Shown piece after piece: positions 55,701-63,284 of a stretch of DNA of 64,000 bases. Made by a program: the position numbers and the translations under genes. The DNA comes from Salinivirga cyanobacteriivorans (lineage in GTDB: Bacteria > Bacteroidota > Bacteroidia > Bacteroidales > Salinivirgaceae): NCBI RefSeq assembly GCF_001443605.1, contig NZ_CP013118.1, forward strand, positions 1,809,501-1,873,500, in the 5' to 3' direction. Each line of letters opens with the position of its first letter. Within the stretch, counting starts at the first letter, position 1. The notes beneath the pieces are model-generated. The model was not told where the DNA came from. It was given only the letters and a program-made list of their open reading frames with translations, and searched no databases.

Positions 55701-56390
55701 AGCGGCGTAGCAGGAATATTCCCGGCTGCACGATACGGCGATGACATCATCGTTTACGAAAACGAAAAACGTAATCAAATCAGGATGTACCTAAACCAAC
55801 TGCGTAACCAGGAAGAAAAAGACGGACCTAACCTCTGCCTTGCAGATTTCGTAGCACCTTCAGATGCAGGTGTGAAAGACTATGTTGGTGCCTTTGCGGT
55901 TACCGGGGGTATAGGTCTTGAAGAAGCAGAAGCACATTTCAAAAAGCAAAATGACGACTACCATGTCATTATGGTTAAAATACTGGCCGACCGGCTTGCA
56001 GAAGCTTTTGCTGAGTACCTGCACGAAGTGGTACGGAAAGAAATGTGGGGCTATGCACCAGATGAAGACCTCACCGTAGATGCCATGCTTAGAGAAAAAT
56101 ACCAGGGCATCAGACCAGCCTATGGATATCCGGCCTGCCCTGACCACGATGAAAAAAATAAAATCTGGGAACTGCTCAATCCTGAAAAAAATGCCGGCAT
56201 AAAACTGACCGAAAATATGGCCATGTATCCCAATGCCTCGGTCAGTGGATTATATTTTGCACATCCGCATTCAAAATACTTCCGTATTGGCAAAATAAAC
56301 GACTCACAACTTAACGATTATGCCGACCGGAAAAAGCAGACACCATTTGAAACACTCAAATACCTGAAGCAAAATTATAGTGAAGAATAA
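52728..56390 (+). CDS. metH: Cobalamin-dependent methionine synthase
   Basis: It moves the methyl group of 5-methyltetrahydrofolate to homocysteine through cobalamin. The 1220 residues show all four modules: the homocysteine domain ([10 protein letters not shown]; zinc ligands Cys244 and Cys307-Cys308 in [10 protein letters not shown]), the folate domain ([13 protein letters not shown], about 350-620), the cobalamin domain with the cobalt-ligand His756 in [10 protein letters not shown], and the C-terminal SAM-dependent reactivation domain ([12 protein letters not shown]). The ATG at 52728 is chosen over a TTG at 52707 that falls in the repeat. It is the last gene of the methionine block and is followed by a terminator. 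Confidence 0.96.
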   Translation: MNNKPNIYEAVKKRILVLDGAMGTMLQAYNFQEEDYHHESIPESGENYKGNNELLNISHPEAVLEIHKKYIEAGADIIETNTFNGNAISQADYGLEGMVHLINYNAAKLAREAADELSTPDRPRFVAGSMGPTNQTASLSPDVSNPGFRKVNFDDLYEAYKEQAAALIEGGVDLLLIETIFDTLNAKAALYAIEEVNKEQGTQVPIMVSGTITDASGRTLSGQTLKAFYTSMMHGNIFSFGLNCALGAEQLTPYIEDLSNLSTVYTSAHPNAGLPNELGEYDQSAREMADLIEMYLSKGWVNIIGGCCGTRPDHVKAIAEVAEKHKPRKAPEYKPVTRFSGLEMLEITPELNFVNIGERTNVAGSKKFARLIREEKHEEALDVARNQVEGGAQVVDVCMDDAMLDDEAAMVKFLNLIAAEPDIAKVPIMIDSSRWNVIEAGLKCVQGKSIVNSISLKDGEEEFIRRAKMVKQYGAAVVVMLFDETGQADVFERKKNIAQRSYDILTQKADFPPEDIIFDPNVLAIGTGIKEHNNYAIDFIKACKWITENLPHAKISGGISNLSFSFRGNNTVREAIHAVFLYHAIKAGLTMGIVNPNLLQVYNDIEPDLLTLTEDLVLNKRADATERLMIFAENVKDKQETEVQKQSWREKKLDDRLEYCLLKGIGNHLEEDLKEAIEKYDKALEIIEGPLMKGMNTVGDLFGEGRMFLPQVVKTARVMKQAVEYLEPTVKAQEAADAEPRKKGKLLLATVKGDVHDIGKNIVQVVLECNSYEVIDIGVMVPAEKILEEAHNYQVDAIGLSGLITPSLDEMVDVAKKMDESGFTVPLLIGGATTSELHTAVKIAPAYKHSVVHVKDASRSVGVVKNLLGSNSEAFANEINEKYNKIRDKYENRHKVELRSIEEARANAIQLDFSDETVYQPKETGVKVFDNVKIEDIRPYMDWTFYFGAWDLKGRYPAILGDPVNGPEARKLLDDTEQMLNEIELNQWLKCSGVAGIFPAARYGDDIIVYENEKRNQIRMYLNQLRNQEEKDGPNLCLADFVAPSDAGVKDYVGAFAVTGGIGLEEAEAHFKKQNDDYHVIMVKILADRLAEAFAEYLHEVVRKEMWGYAPDEDLTVDAMLREKYQGIRPAYGYPACPDHDEKNKIWELLNPEKNAGIKLTENMAMYPNASVSGLYFAHPHSKYFRIGKINDSQLNDYADRKKQTPFETLKYLKQNYSEE

Positions 56391-56410
56391 TTTCTATAAT
56401 ATTAAGTAAA

Positions 56411-56447
56411 CCGACGGCTGTACAAAAGTATAGCCGTCGTTTTTTTT
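56411..56447 (+). terminator. Rho-independent terminator after metH
   Basis: Arms CGACGGCT (56412-56419) and AGCCGTCG (56432-56439) pair exactly, followed by eight T on the plus strand. It overlaps the end of the convergent aldo/keto reductase gene and may also stop that transcript, less efficiently. Confidence 0.93.
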
Positions 56448-57348
56448 ATGGCAACTCTTCCCCTTTCGCTGCAATAAAAATCCTGTACCACTGCTCATCG
56501 GTCATCTTTAAACTTGGTGCTTCAACAGCATTTTGTAATCGTTCAATTTTGCCACTACCCACAATTGGCAAAATACCTGCCGGGTGCTTTAACAGCCAAC
56601 TGTAAACCACCTGATCAATACCTTTGGCACCCATCTCCTCAGCTATTGAAACAATCGTTTTTTGAACTTCCGCTTCGTGAACATTGGCAGGATTAAATAA
56701 CTTGCCGCCAGCCAATGGTGACCAGGCCATTGGTTTAATTCTGTGCTTTAAAGCACCCTCAACAGTTCCATCTTCAAAGGCTGCAATGTTCAGCGGTGAA
56801 ATCTCCACCTGATTGGTCAAAAGTTTCTCGTCCAAATAAGACTGCAGCATCTCAAACTGCGAGGGATTAAAATTAGAAACTCCGAAATAACGAACCTTTC
56901 CACTTTGCTTCAAATCACCAAAAGCTTTTGCCACTTCTGACGGATCAAATAATGGCGATGGCCTGTGTAACAACAAAAGATCGATATAATCCGTATTAAG
57001 CTTTTTTAACGACTGCTCTGCCGAATTTACAATATGGGTGTAGGAATAATCGTAAGATTTTACTTTCCTATCCGGATATTTGTCTGACATTAACTTGATA
57101 CCGCATTTTGTAATAATTTGCATATCCTCCCTCAAACCCCTGTTCAGCTTGAGCGCTTTCCCAAATACTTCTTCGCACGCGTAATCGCCATAAATATCAG
57201 CATGATCAAAGGTTGTTACCCCATGAGCCATAAGCTTCTCAATAAAGTTTGTCAATTCCTTATCAGACAAACCCCAATCCAACAGTCGCCAATGTCCGTG
57301 TATAATTCTGGACACTTCAAGTTGAGGTGCTAATTGTATTTTATCCAT
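56446..57348 (-). CDS. Aldo/keto reductase
   Basis: A 300-residue NADPH-dependent TIM-barrel oxidoreductase. The catalytic set is visible: Asp and Tyr in TFDHADIYGDYACEEVFG, Lys in MQIITKCGIKL and His in LLLLHRPSPLF. The later segments VRYFGVSNFNPSQFEML and the C-terminal GIDQVVYSWLLKHP and PIVGSGKIERL are typical of the YdhF-like oxidoreductase group. The substrate is unknown. It is a single minus-strand gene converging on metH across the shared terminator. Confidence 0.92.
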   Translation of the reverse strand: MDKIQLAPQLEVSRIIHGHWRLLDWGLSDKELTNFIEKLMAHGVTTFDHADIYGDYACEEVFGKALKLNRGLREDMQIITKCGIKLMSDKYPDRKVKSYDYSYTHIVNSAEQSLKKLNTDYIDLLLLHRPSPLFDPSEVAKAFGDLKQSGKVRYFGVSNFNPSQFEMLQSYLDEKLLTNQVEISPLNIAAFEDGTVEGALKHRIKPMAWSPLAGGKLFNPANVHEAEVQKTIVSIAEEMGAKGIDQVVYSWLLKHPAGILPIVGSGKIERLQNAVEAPSLKMTDEQWYRIFIAAKGEELP

Positions 57349-57450
57349 TTCGCAATTAATAAAAATTTACAAATAGTAAAGGTAAGGAATATGATTGTAC
57401 GCGCTTCAGCTGATTAAGAATTTTGCCATGAAAATATTTTCAAAAAAAAG

Positions 57451-57481
57451 TTGGATCGTATTAAAATATAGCGTATTATTG
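57451..57481 (+). promoter_or_regulatory. Putative Bacteroidota-type promoter of the SPFH cluster
   Basis: TTG at 57451-57453 and TATTATTG at 57474-57481 (one mismatch to TAnnTTTG), separated by 20 bases, 36 bases from the SPFH start codon. Transcription would begin close to the paired palindromes that follow. Sequence inference only. Confidence 0.35.
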
Positions 57482-57504
57482 TGATATCATTTTGATATCA
57501 TTTT
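57482..57504 (+). promoter_or_regulatory. Paired TGATATCA sites, candidate operator
   Basis: Two perfect 8-base palindromes TGATATCA (57482-57489 and 57493-57500) lie 11 bases apart as part of an 11-base direct repeat (TGATATCATTT). They follow the candidate -7 box directly. Two such sites one helical turn apart suit a ribbon-helix-helix repressor, and an Arc-type protein is the second gene of this cluster. Confidence 0.45.
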
Positions 57505-57517
57505 AAAATTAAAAACT

Positions 57518-58372
57518 ATGGAACAAGAAAAAACCTTTAAAGCCATTAACGGATACGGAATGTTGACCCTAATTCTGTTATTATTCGTAGGTTCAATTGC
57601 AGGTGTCATTGTTGTAAAATTCATCCCCCTTTTTATCATTACCCTTTTGTCACTTATTCTGAGCATTGGCTTCGTAATTGTAAACCCAAACGAATCAGCT
57701 GTTTTAGTGCTATTTGGAGCATACAAAGGCACAATTAAAAATTATGGATTTTTTTGGGTTAATCCATTTTTTGTAAAAAAGAAAATTTCACTTCGGGCTC
57801 GCAACTTCGACAGTGATCCCATCAAAGTAAACGACAAGGTTGGAAATCCCATTAAAATCGGTCTGGTACTGGTTTGGAAAGTTGAAGAAACGTTCAGAGC
57901 CGCATTTCAGGTTGATGATTTCCAGCATTTTGTACTGGTACAAAGTGAAGCTGCTTTGCGTAAAATAGCAGGTGTATATCCATACGACAATTTTGAAGAC
58001 GAAGATGCAGATCTGACCTTGCGCTCAGGAGGTGAACAAATAAACCATGAGCTGGAAAAAGAAATTGCCGAACGATTAGAATTGGCAGGCATACATGTAA
58101 TAGAAGCACGCATCAATTATATTGCATATGCTGAAGAAATTGCCAGTGCCATGCTTCGTCGTCAGCAGGCAGCAGCCGTAATTGCAGCCCGTGAAAAAAT
58201 TGTAGAAGGAGCTGTAGGAATGGTAGACATGGCCCTTAAAGCTTTTGAAGGCAAAGAGGTTATTACACTAGATGAAGAAAGCAAAGCCGCCATGGTAAGT
58301 AACCTGATGGTAGTACTTTGCTCCGATGAAGCAGCTACACCAATTGTAAATGCCGGAACACTCAACCACTAA
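57518..58372 (+). CDS. SPFH/Band 7 (stomatin-like) membrane protein
   Basis: The 284 residues begin with two closely spaced membrane helices (about 15-55), then the SPFH domain (ESAVLVLFGAYKGTIKNYGF, VGNPIKIGLVLVWKVEETF) and a helical C-terminal part (EIASAMLRRQQAAAVIAARE, IVEGAVGMVDMALKAFEG) of the kind that assembles SPFH cages. SPFH proteins organise membrane microdomains and often control proteases; no partner protease is seen here. It heads a tight set of genes and is followed after 5 bases by an Arc-type regulator, an arrangement found in many bacteria. Confidence 0.92.
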   Translation: MEQEKTFKAINGYGMLTLILLLFVGSIAGVIVVKFIPLFIITLLSLILSIGFVIVNPNESAVLVLFGAYKGTIKNYGFFWVNPFFVKKKISLRARNFDSDPIKVNDKVGNPIKIGLVLVWKVEETFRAAFQVDDFQHFVLVQSEAALRKIAGVYPYDNFEDEDADLTLRSGGEQINHELEKEIAERLELAGIHVIEARINYIAYAEEIASAMLRRQQAAAVIAAREKIVEGAVGMVDMALKAFEGKEVITLDEESKAAMVSNLMVVLCSDEAATPIVNAGTLNH

Positions 58373-58377
58373 AATTT

Positions 58378-58563
58378 ATGGCCAAAAGAAAATTCGTACT
58401 TCGTCTTGAAGAGGACAAAATGAAAGCGTTGGAAAAATGGGCTGCGGATGAATTCCGCAGCACCAATGGCCAATTGGAGTGGCTCATTACAAAAGCACTT
58501 AATGAATCGGGCCGCTGGAAAAAAGGTCAAAAAAACGAAGAAACGAATGAAAACAATGATTAA
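58378..58563 (+). CDS. Arc-type ribbon-helix-helix DNA-binding protein
   Basis: A 61-residue protein whose first 48 residues match the Arc fold: an N-terminal strand (RKFVLRLEEDKM), helix A (MKALEKWAADEFRS) and helix B (NGQLEWLITKALNESGR). The tail is polar. Such proteins dimerise and bind operator DNA. It starts 5 bases after the SPFH gene, as in many SPFH loci. The natural guess is autoregulation of this cluster through the paired palindromes upstream, but Arc-like proteins beside SPFH genes could also have a non-repressor role. Confidence 0.85.
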   Translation: MAKRKFVLRLEEDKMKALEKWAADEFRSTNGQLEWLITKALNESGRWKKGQKNEETNENND

Positions 58564-58573
58564 GCATTAAAAA

Positions 58574-59029
58574 ATGGCAGAAAAAACAGCAATAGAAATA
58601 CTGTCAGAATTTGCGCACCGTACAAACCGGGAAGTTCAAACCAACGAGGAGGATATGAGCTTTTTTACCAATCACACTCATACCAGGCATGCCCGGACCA
58701 TTTGGTTTCCCGATAAACCGGGAGAAAAAAGGTATTTTGGTGCTTTTTCAAACCCCAGGCTAGTAGGCATAAGATCTTTTTATAGCGGGGTATTCATTCC
58801 GATAGATGTCCCTCAAAAAGCAATTGCCAATATTCGGAAAAAAACAATTTTTGACAAACTTAAGTTGCCCAATTTGCGCAAAACAGGAAAATTCAATAAT
58901 AAAAAATTAGACAGGAGGCTGATGATATCAGGAGAGCAAATAGATAAAACAGTAAAAATTATCGGCGATCAGAAAATACAGCTTAAGATTTACGATTTCA
59001 TGAAAAAAACCCGGTATACAGAGTCGTAA
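58574..59029 (+). CDS. Unknown basic soluble protein of the SPFH cluster
   Basis: I do not recognise this 151-residue protein. It has no signal peptide or membrane segment. The first 65 residues are acidic to neutral with a His-rich patch (FFTNHTHTRHARTIW), the middle carries strands (YFGAFSNPRLVGIRSFYSG, GVFIPIDVPQ), and the C-terminal half is strongly basic (KLPNLRKTGKFNNKKLDRRL). It begins 10 bases after the Arc-type gene and is clearly part of the same transcript. The ISGEQIDKTVKIIGD segment looks helical, so nucleic-acid or lipid binding is possible. Confidence 0.72.
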   Translation: MAEKTAIEILSEFAHRTNREVQTNEEDMSFFTNHTHTRHARTIWFPDKPGEKRYFGAFSNPRLVGIRSFYSGVFIPIDVPQKAIANIRKKTIFDKLKLPNLRKTGKFNNKKLDRRLMISGEQIDKTVKIIGDQKIQLKIYDFMKKTRYTES

Positions 59030-59043
59030 TCAATGATTTTGAC

Positions 59044-59169
59044 ATGAGCTACATACCGGAACTTAAATCTACGTCATACCTTGGATTAGTGCGGGCTTAC
59101 TGGGAGTTAGAACCCGAAAAAATTGAAGACCTCTTCAACGAGATAAACCAATTTGAAAAACAACTGTAA
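59044..59169 (+). CDS. 41-residue hypothetical protein of the SPFH cluster
   Basis: A short frame filling the gap between two cluster genes, 14 bases after one stop and 2 bases before the next start. It begins MSYIPELKSTSYLGLVRAYW and continues LEPEKIEDLFNEINQFEKQL, a well-formed acidic helical protein with two likely helices. The tight fit on both sides, composition, and absence of other reading frames support it as a real gene. Function unknown; it may bind one of its neighbours. Confidence 0.6.
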   Translation: MSYIPELKSTSYLGLVRAYWELEPEKIEDLFNEINQFEKQL

Positions 59170-59171
59170 AA

Positions 59172-59687
59172 ATGGAACAAAAAAAACGCCCTCTCACAGA
59201 AAAAGACATCATGTTGATCCGTTCAGAAAAAAGAATGGGCTTTGTATTTGCCAGTCTTTTACTCACTGCAGCTGCATTTGTTAGCCTCGTGCTTACACTG
59301 CTGAAACCCGATGAAACATTACCTCTTGCACTCACAATTACCCTTAGCATTACACTCAGCACACTGGTTGTATTTCTGGTCAATAGAAAACATAACCTTG
59401 ACCTAAAAAACGGACAAAAGTATGTAAAAGCAGCCATACTAAGCCACAAGGAAAAAACCGCATCATACGAAGCCGGTAGCGGCAAACTGTACATACCCGT
59501 TTTGGGTGACCTTTTTCCAAAACTTTGGGGCCAGAAAATGCGCAAATCACAAAAATACTACTTCATTATAGGTGAAGAAAAACACGAAGTAGATGAACTA
59601 GTATACAAAATGGCTGAACCTGAAGATAAAATTGAGATGAACTATACATACCCTGGCAACAATTTGCTGGGCATTACAATAGATTAG
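59172..59687 (+). CDS. Two-helix membrane protein of the SPFH cluster, unknown function
   Basis: A 171-residue protein: a basic cytoplasmic start (MEQKKRPLTEKDIMLIRSEK), two membrane helices (about 22-42 and 48-68), then a soluble domain of about 100 residues with strands (GSGKLYIPVLGDLFPK, YYFIIGEEKHEVDELVYK). The domain ends in DKIEMNYTYPG. I do not recognise the family. Its start lies 2 bases after the 41-residue gene, so they are probably co-translated. It is a membrane partner candidate for the SPFH protein. Confidence 0.75.
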   Translation: MEQKKRPLTEKDIMLIRSEKRMGFVFASLLLTAAAFVSLVLTLLKPDETLPLALTITLSITLSTLVVFLVNRKHNLDLKNGQKYVKAAILSHKEKTASYEAGSGKLYIPVLGDLFPKLWGQKMRKSQKYYFIIGEEKHEVDELVYKMAEPEDKIEMNYTYPGNNLLGITID

Positions 59688-59702
59688 AAAACTCAAATAA
59701 AG

Positions 59703-60221
59703 ATGGCACAAAAAGCTTCGAAAAACACATTACAAAATAGTGCTTTGGAAAAGAGGACAACCGAAGAACTGCTTTTCTTTTTTGCACACGATGGTAGCAT
59801 CGATTTTTCTAAAAAACTAGCCGCAGGCAAAATCCTCTATGATAAAAAATATGACCGCCATAAATTAGCTGAAGAAAAGAAAAAAATAAAAGACGACATC
59901 AGGCAACAGATAACCAATGATTGCAACCCCAAAAATATTGAAGCGGATCATAAAAAAGAACTCATACGAAATATTTTCTGGAGTCTGGCTTTGGTTGTAT
60001 TTGTCAACTCACTAACCATTGTAAGCAACAAAGGAACAGACACTTTCATCAATGACCTTATAATTGAGCTAACCTTAACAACCGCCATTATTATGGCAAT
60101 GCCTTTCATTCGACACATTTTCAAACATAATACACTCAAAAACAAACTGGAGGAGTGCCAAAGAAACCGGGAATTACTAGAGCACAGGCTTCTAAAAATT
60201 GAACAGGAATGGCCTTTTTGA
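59703..60221 (+). CDS. Two-helix membrane protein with coiled coil, unknown function
   Basis: A 172-residue protein. The N-terminal 80 residues are charged and helical (TEELLFFFAHDGSIDFSKKL, KLAEEKKKIKDDIRQQ), followed by two membrane helices (about 91-107 and 119-138) and a C-terminal coil (LKNKLEECQRNRELLEHRLL). No known family is visible. The soluble start has an unusual segment resembling a small helical bundle (KKLAAGKILYDKKYDRHKLA). It is the last gene of the compact set that begins with SPFH; the next gene lies 103 bases on. Confidence 0.72.
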   Translation: MAQKASKNTLQNSALEKRTTEELLFFFAHDGSIDFSKKLAAGKILYDKKYDRHKLAEEKKKIKDDIRQQITNDCNPKNIEADHKKELIRNIFWSLALVVFVNSLTIVSNKGTDTFINDLIIELTLTTAIIMAMPFIRHIFKHNTLKNKLEECQRNRELLEHRLLKIEQEWPF

Positions 60222-60324
60222 ATAGCTGCAAGACACTCAAAAAACAGACTACTAATAAGCACTTAAAAAACAAACAGCAACAATTGCAGCAAGTTTGTTG
60301 TTTAGGCTCTCAAAGAGAGATGCT

Positions 60325-62064
60325 ATGCAGATTAAAAAATTGCTACCAATATTACTGGCAGGATTGTTACTTTCTAGTTGCCAGCAAGAACCCACAGCCA
60401 AGAACTCAAAAGCAGTTGAGGCAATTGCACAATCAAAACACCAATGGACAGGTATAGCTGTAAGCAATAGCAACAGAATATTTGTCAACTTCCCGTTTTG
60501 GTCAGACAACACACCTGTATCGGTAGCAGAAATTGTTGATGGCAAAGCTGTACCCTACCCTACAAAAAACTGGAACAACCGCAAAAAACCCGATGGCTTC
60601 CTGGCCGTTCAATCGGTTTTTATCGACAGCAACAACAATTTATGGGTGCTTGATACACGAAACCCCCGCTTTAGTGGTGTCGATAGCATTGGTCCGGTGC
60701 TCTATAGATTTAATCTGCAAACAGACCAACTTGTAAAGCAATACAATTTCAATAATAACCATTTTGTACAAAACTCTTACTTCAACGACGTAAGAATCGA
60801 TAATGAAAAACAAACAGCATACATTACTGATTCCGGAGATGGAGCGCTCATCGTGCTTAACCTGAAAACCGGTAATGCAAAACGCGTGCTTAACAACCAT
60901 CCGGCTACGCATGCTGAAACAGATTATCTGATGATAAACGATAAAATGTGGAAAAACAGTGTCGATGCAGATGGTATTGCTTTGAGCCCAGACCGCAAAC
61001 ACCTGTTTTTTACCGCACTGAGTGGACATACGCTTTATCGTATACCTACTCGAGCATTACTCAAAACCTTAATAACAGACAATGAGCTGGCCGCATCAAT
61101 AGATACCGTTATGCACATACCCGCCACCGATGGCATGCTATTCGACGACAAAGGAAACCTTTGGATGGGAGGACTGGAAAACAATTCCATAAATGTGTTG
61201 CAAAAAAATGGCAACCTTGTTCAAATGGTTCAGGACAGTGTTATACGCTGGGCCGATTCATTTAGTAAAGATACAGCCGGCAACATACTTTTCACCACTT
61301 CACAAATCCATTTACAACCTGAAAACAAAAAGGCTTACGAAGTTATAAAGCTCAAACCATCAAGGCTTAATCCCGCTCCCCTCAACAAAATATTAATGGT
61401 CATTACCAGCCATGGCCTACTTGGTGAGACTGGCGATTCTACCGGATATTATCTTTCTGAAGTGTCGCATGCCTATTACACATTTAAAGAAGCCGGATTT
61501 CAAATTACATTCGCAAGCCCCGAAGGAGGCAAATCGCCAATTGATGGCAAAAACATGAAAGACCCGCTCAATAAAAAGTTCATGACCGACAAAACAGCAC
61601 AGAAAGCCATACAAAATGCAATTCCTGCAAATGAGGTAAATCCTTCTGATTATCGTGCCATTTACTATGCAGGTGGGCACGGCACCATGTGGGATTTCCC
61701 GCAAAACAGTGCACTCCAGACAGCCAGTAAAAAAATTTATGAAAATGGCGGTATCGTTTCTGCTGTGTGCCATGGACCGTCGGGCCTTGTCAATATTAAA
61801 CTTTCAGACAACAATTATTTGGTAAACAATAAAACTGTTGCCGGATTTACCAATGAAGAAGAGCATGCAGCAGGTCTTGAGGCTGTAGTGCCCTTTTTAC
61901 TGGAATCAAAACTAAAAACCCGCGGAGCAAAATTTGAAGAAGCGCCCATATTTCAGGAAAAAGTTGTATCTGACCAGCGACTGGTTACAGGCCAAAACCC
62001 GGCGTCGGCCAAAGGTGCCGCCGAACAAATTGTACGGGTACTAACTTTTAAAAACCCGCAATAA
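60325..62064 (+). CDS. Lipoprotein fusing a royal-jelly/Yellow-type propeller to a DJ-1/PfpI domain
   Basis: The 579 residues from the ATG at 60325 start with a lipoprotein signal (MQIKKLLPILLAGLLLSSC). The first part (to about 345) is a beta-propeller of the major-royal-jelly/Yellow type (LWVLDTRNP, VLYRFNL, AYITDSGDGALIVLNL, LFFTALSGHTLYRIPTRALL). The second part, from about 357, is a DJ-1/PfpI-type domain with the Hsp31-like pattern (ITSHGLLGETGDSTGYYLSE, FASPEGG, YYAGGHGTMWDF) and nucleophile Cys in SAVCHGPSG. The DJ-1 group includes glyoxalases and chaperones. A lipid-anchored fusion of these two folds is unusual. A start 30 bases upstream is possible. Confidence 0.85.
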   Translation: MQIKKLLPILLAGLLLSSCQQEPTAKNSKAVEAIAQSKHQWTGIAVSNSNRIFVNFPFWSDNTPVSVAEIVDGKAVPYPTKNWNNRKKPDGFLAVQSVFIDSNNNLWVLDTRNPRFSGVDSIGPVLYRFNLQTDQLVKQYNFNNNHFVQNSYFNDVRIDNEKQTAYITDSGDGALIVLNLKTGNAKRVLNNHPATHAETDYLMINDKMWKNSVDADGIALSPDRKHLFFTALSGHTLYRIPTRALLKTLITDNELAASIDTVMHIPATDGMLFDDKGNLWMGGLENNSINVLQKNGNLVQMVQDSVIRWADSFSKDTAGNILFTTSQIHLQPENKKAYEVIKLKPSRLNPAPLNKILMVITSHGLLGETGDSTGYYLSEVSHAYYTFKEAGFQITFASPEGGKSPIDGKNMKDPLNKKFMTDKTAQKAIQNAIPANEVNPSDYRAIYYAGGHGTMWDFPQNSALQTASKKIYENGGIVSAVCHGPSGLVNIKLSDNNYLVNNKTVAGFTNEEEHAAGLEAVVPFLLESKLKTRGAKFEEAPIFQEKVVSDQRLVTGQNPASAKGAAEQIVRVLTFKNPQ

Positions 62065-62072
62065 TAATTCGT

Positions 62073-62444
62073 TCATGTGGTAAACTCCATCAACTCAACC
62101 GGGGCACCGTTGATCTCGACCATAGCTACTCGCACGCCATCAGACGGCGGGTTGGGAGGTATAAGTATTTTGAAATTATGCCTTTTCAGCTCCAGGTCAA
62201 GATCATCAACCTCAAAAGCTACATGCGTAGTATTCTGAATGAGGTCAGGTAAGGAACAGTCCGGCTCAAACCTCATCCACTCCACACCAACTGGACTTTC
62301 GGGAAACCCTGAAACATAAAACTTCAAATGTGCGATGTAACGTTCACCTGGCATTTTACGGCTGGTGGGCACACCAATATGATGATAGCGCCACCCCCAC
62401 TCCATCGTTGCCTGAGGTAATCCTGAATCTTTTCGCATCTTCAT
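62073..62444 (-). CDS. VOC-family (glyoxalase-like) protein
   Basis: A 123-residue vicinal-oxygen-chelate protein with two beta-alpha-beta-beta-beta units: YHHIGVPTSRKMPGERYIAH with a metal-type His, then HVAFEVDDLDLELKRHNFKI and a C-terminal VAMVEINGAPVELMEF with the terminal Glu. The frame opens 42 bases further upstream, but that adds a hydrophobic stretch that is not typical; the ATG at 62444 is preferred. The family includes glyoxalase I and dioxygenases; the substrate is unknown. It ends 8 bases from the convergent DJ-1 fusion gene, which is interesting because both may deal with reactive carbonyls. Confidence 0.82.
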   Translation of the reverse strand: MKMRKDSGLPQATMEWGWRYHHIGVPTSRKMPGERYIAHLKFYVSGFPESPVGVEWMRFEPDCSLPDLIQNTTHVAFEVDDLDLELKRHNFKILIPPNPPSDGVRVAMVEINGAPVELMEFTT

Positions 62445-62633
62445 CTGTTTATAATCCACAATAAAGATAATGAAAAGTATGGCCAATGGTCATTAAAAAT
62501 AACTCATCGGCCAAAATTACAGAAAACACAAGATGGAAACCCGCTGTAAAAAAACATAAAAACAGAATATTTTATTATTTTTATCCTGGTAAGACCAGAT
62601 TTTGATTTCAGAGATATCGAAAAAACAAATAAG

Positions 62634-63170
62634 ATGATAAAAAGACAATTACTTTTACTAAGCATTTTAAGCATTGTGCTTTGGCTCCCAACTAATGCAC
62701 AGAGCGTAAAAGTCGGAGATACAGCCCCTGATATTGTCCAAACCAACCACAAGGGCGAAGTGGTAAAACTTTCTGATTTGCGTGGTAAAATGGTTCTTGT
62801 AGATTTTTGGGCTTCGTGGTGCGTACCATGCCGAAGAGAAAACCCCAACCTTGTAGAGGCTTACAATGAATACAAAGATGCTGAGTTTATAAATGGTAAT
62901 GGTTTTACCATATTCAGTGTATCACTTGATTCAAAAAAAGCCAGCTGGTTAAAAGCCATAAAAGACGACAACCTCGTATGGCCATATCATGTAAGTGATT
63001 TAAAAGGCTGGAGAAGCGAACCGGCCAAAAAATATGGAATCCGTGCGGTACCGGCAAACTACCTGATTGATGGAGACGGTAAAGTGGTGGCAGTATACCT
63101 GCGAGGAGATAAAATTGAAGAAGCGCTTGAAAAAAATGAAGATACCTGGCTAAATCAAATTTTCAGATAA
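62634..63170 (+). CDS. TlpA-like periplasmic thioredoxin
   Basis: A 178-residue redox protein. A signal peptide (MIKRQLLLLSILSIVLWLP, cleavage near NAQS) precedes an AhpC/TlpA-type thioredoxin domain: VGDTAPDIVQTNHKGEVVKL, the active site DFWASWCVPCRRENP (CxxC near residues 63-66), an insertion after the first helix (FINGNGFTIFSVSLD) and the cis-Pro segment GIRAVPANYLID. It probably reduces or repairs disulfides, or serves cytochrome maturation. It stands alone, 114 bases before the AsmA-like gene. Confidence 0.92.
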   Translation: MIKRQLLLLSILSIVLWLPTNAQSVKVGDTAPDIVQTNHKGEVVKLSDLRGKMVLVDFWASWCVPCRRENPNLVEAYNEYKDAEFINGNGFTIFSVSLDSKKASWLKAIKDDNLVWPYHVSDLKGWRSEPAKKYGIRAVPANYLIDGDGKVVAVYLRGDKIEEALEKNEDTWLNQIFR

Positions 63171-63284
63171 CACGTCAACCTGCAACTAATAAAATATGCA
63201 ATAAGCGTAAAATAAGGCTGGCTCAGACAAAATTTTCACAACGACTTTTAATAACCTATTGGTCTGACATTAAAATAACTCACA

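Noticed and set aside
57451..60221. SPFH-Arc cluster as an anti-phage defence island
   Set aside because: No nuclease, protease, NTPase, TIR, toxin or reverse-transcriptase motif is visible and there are no mobile-element neighbours, so only a membrane module is supported.
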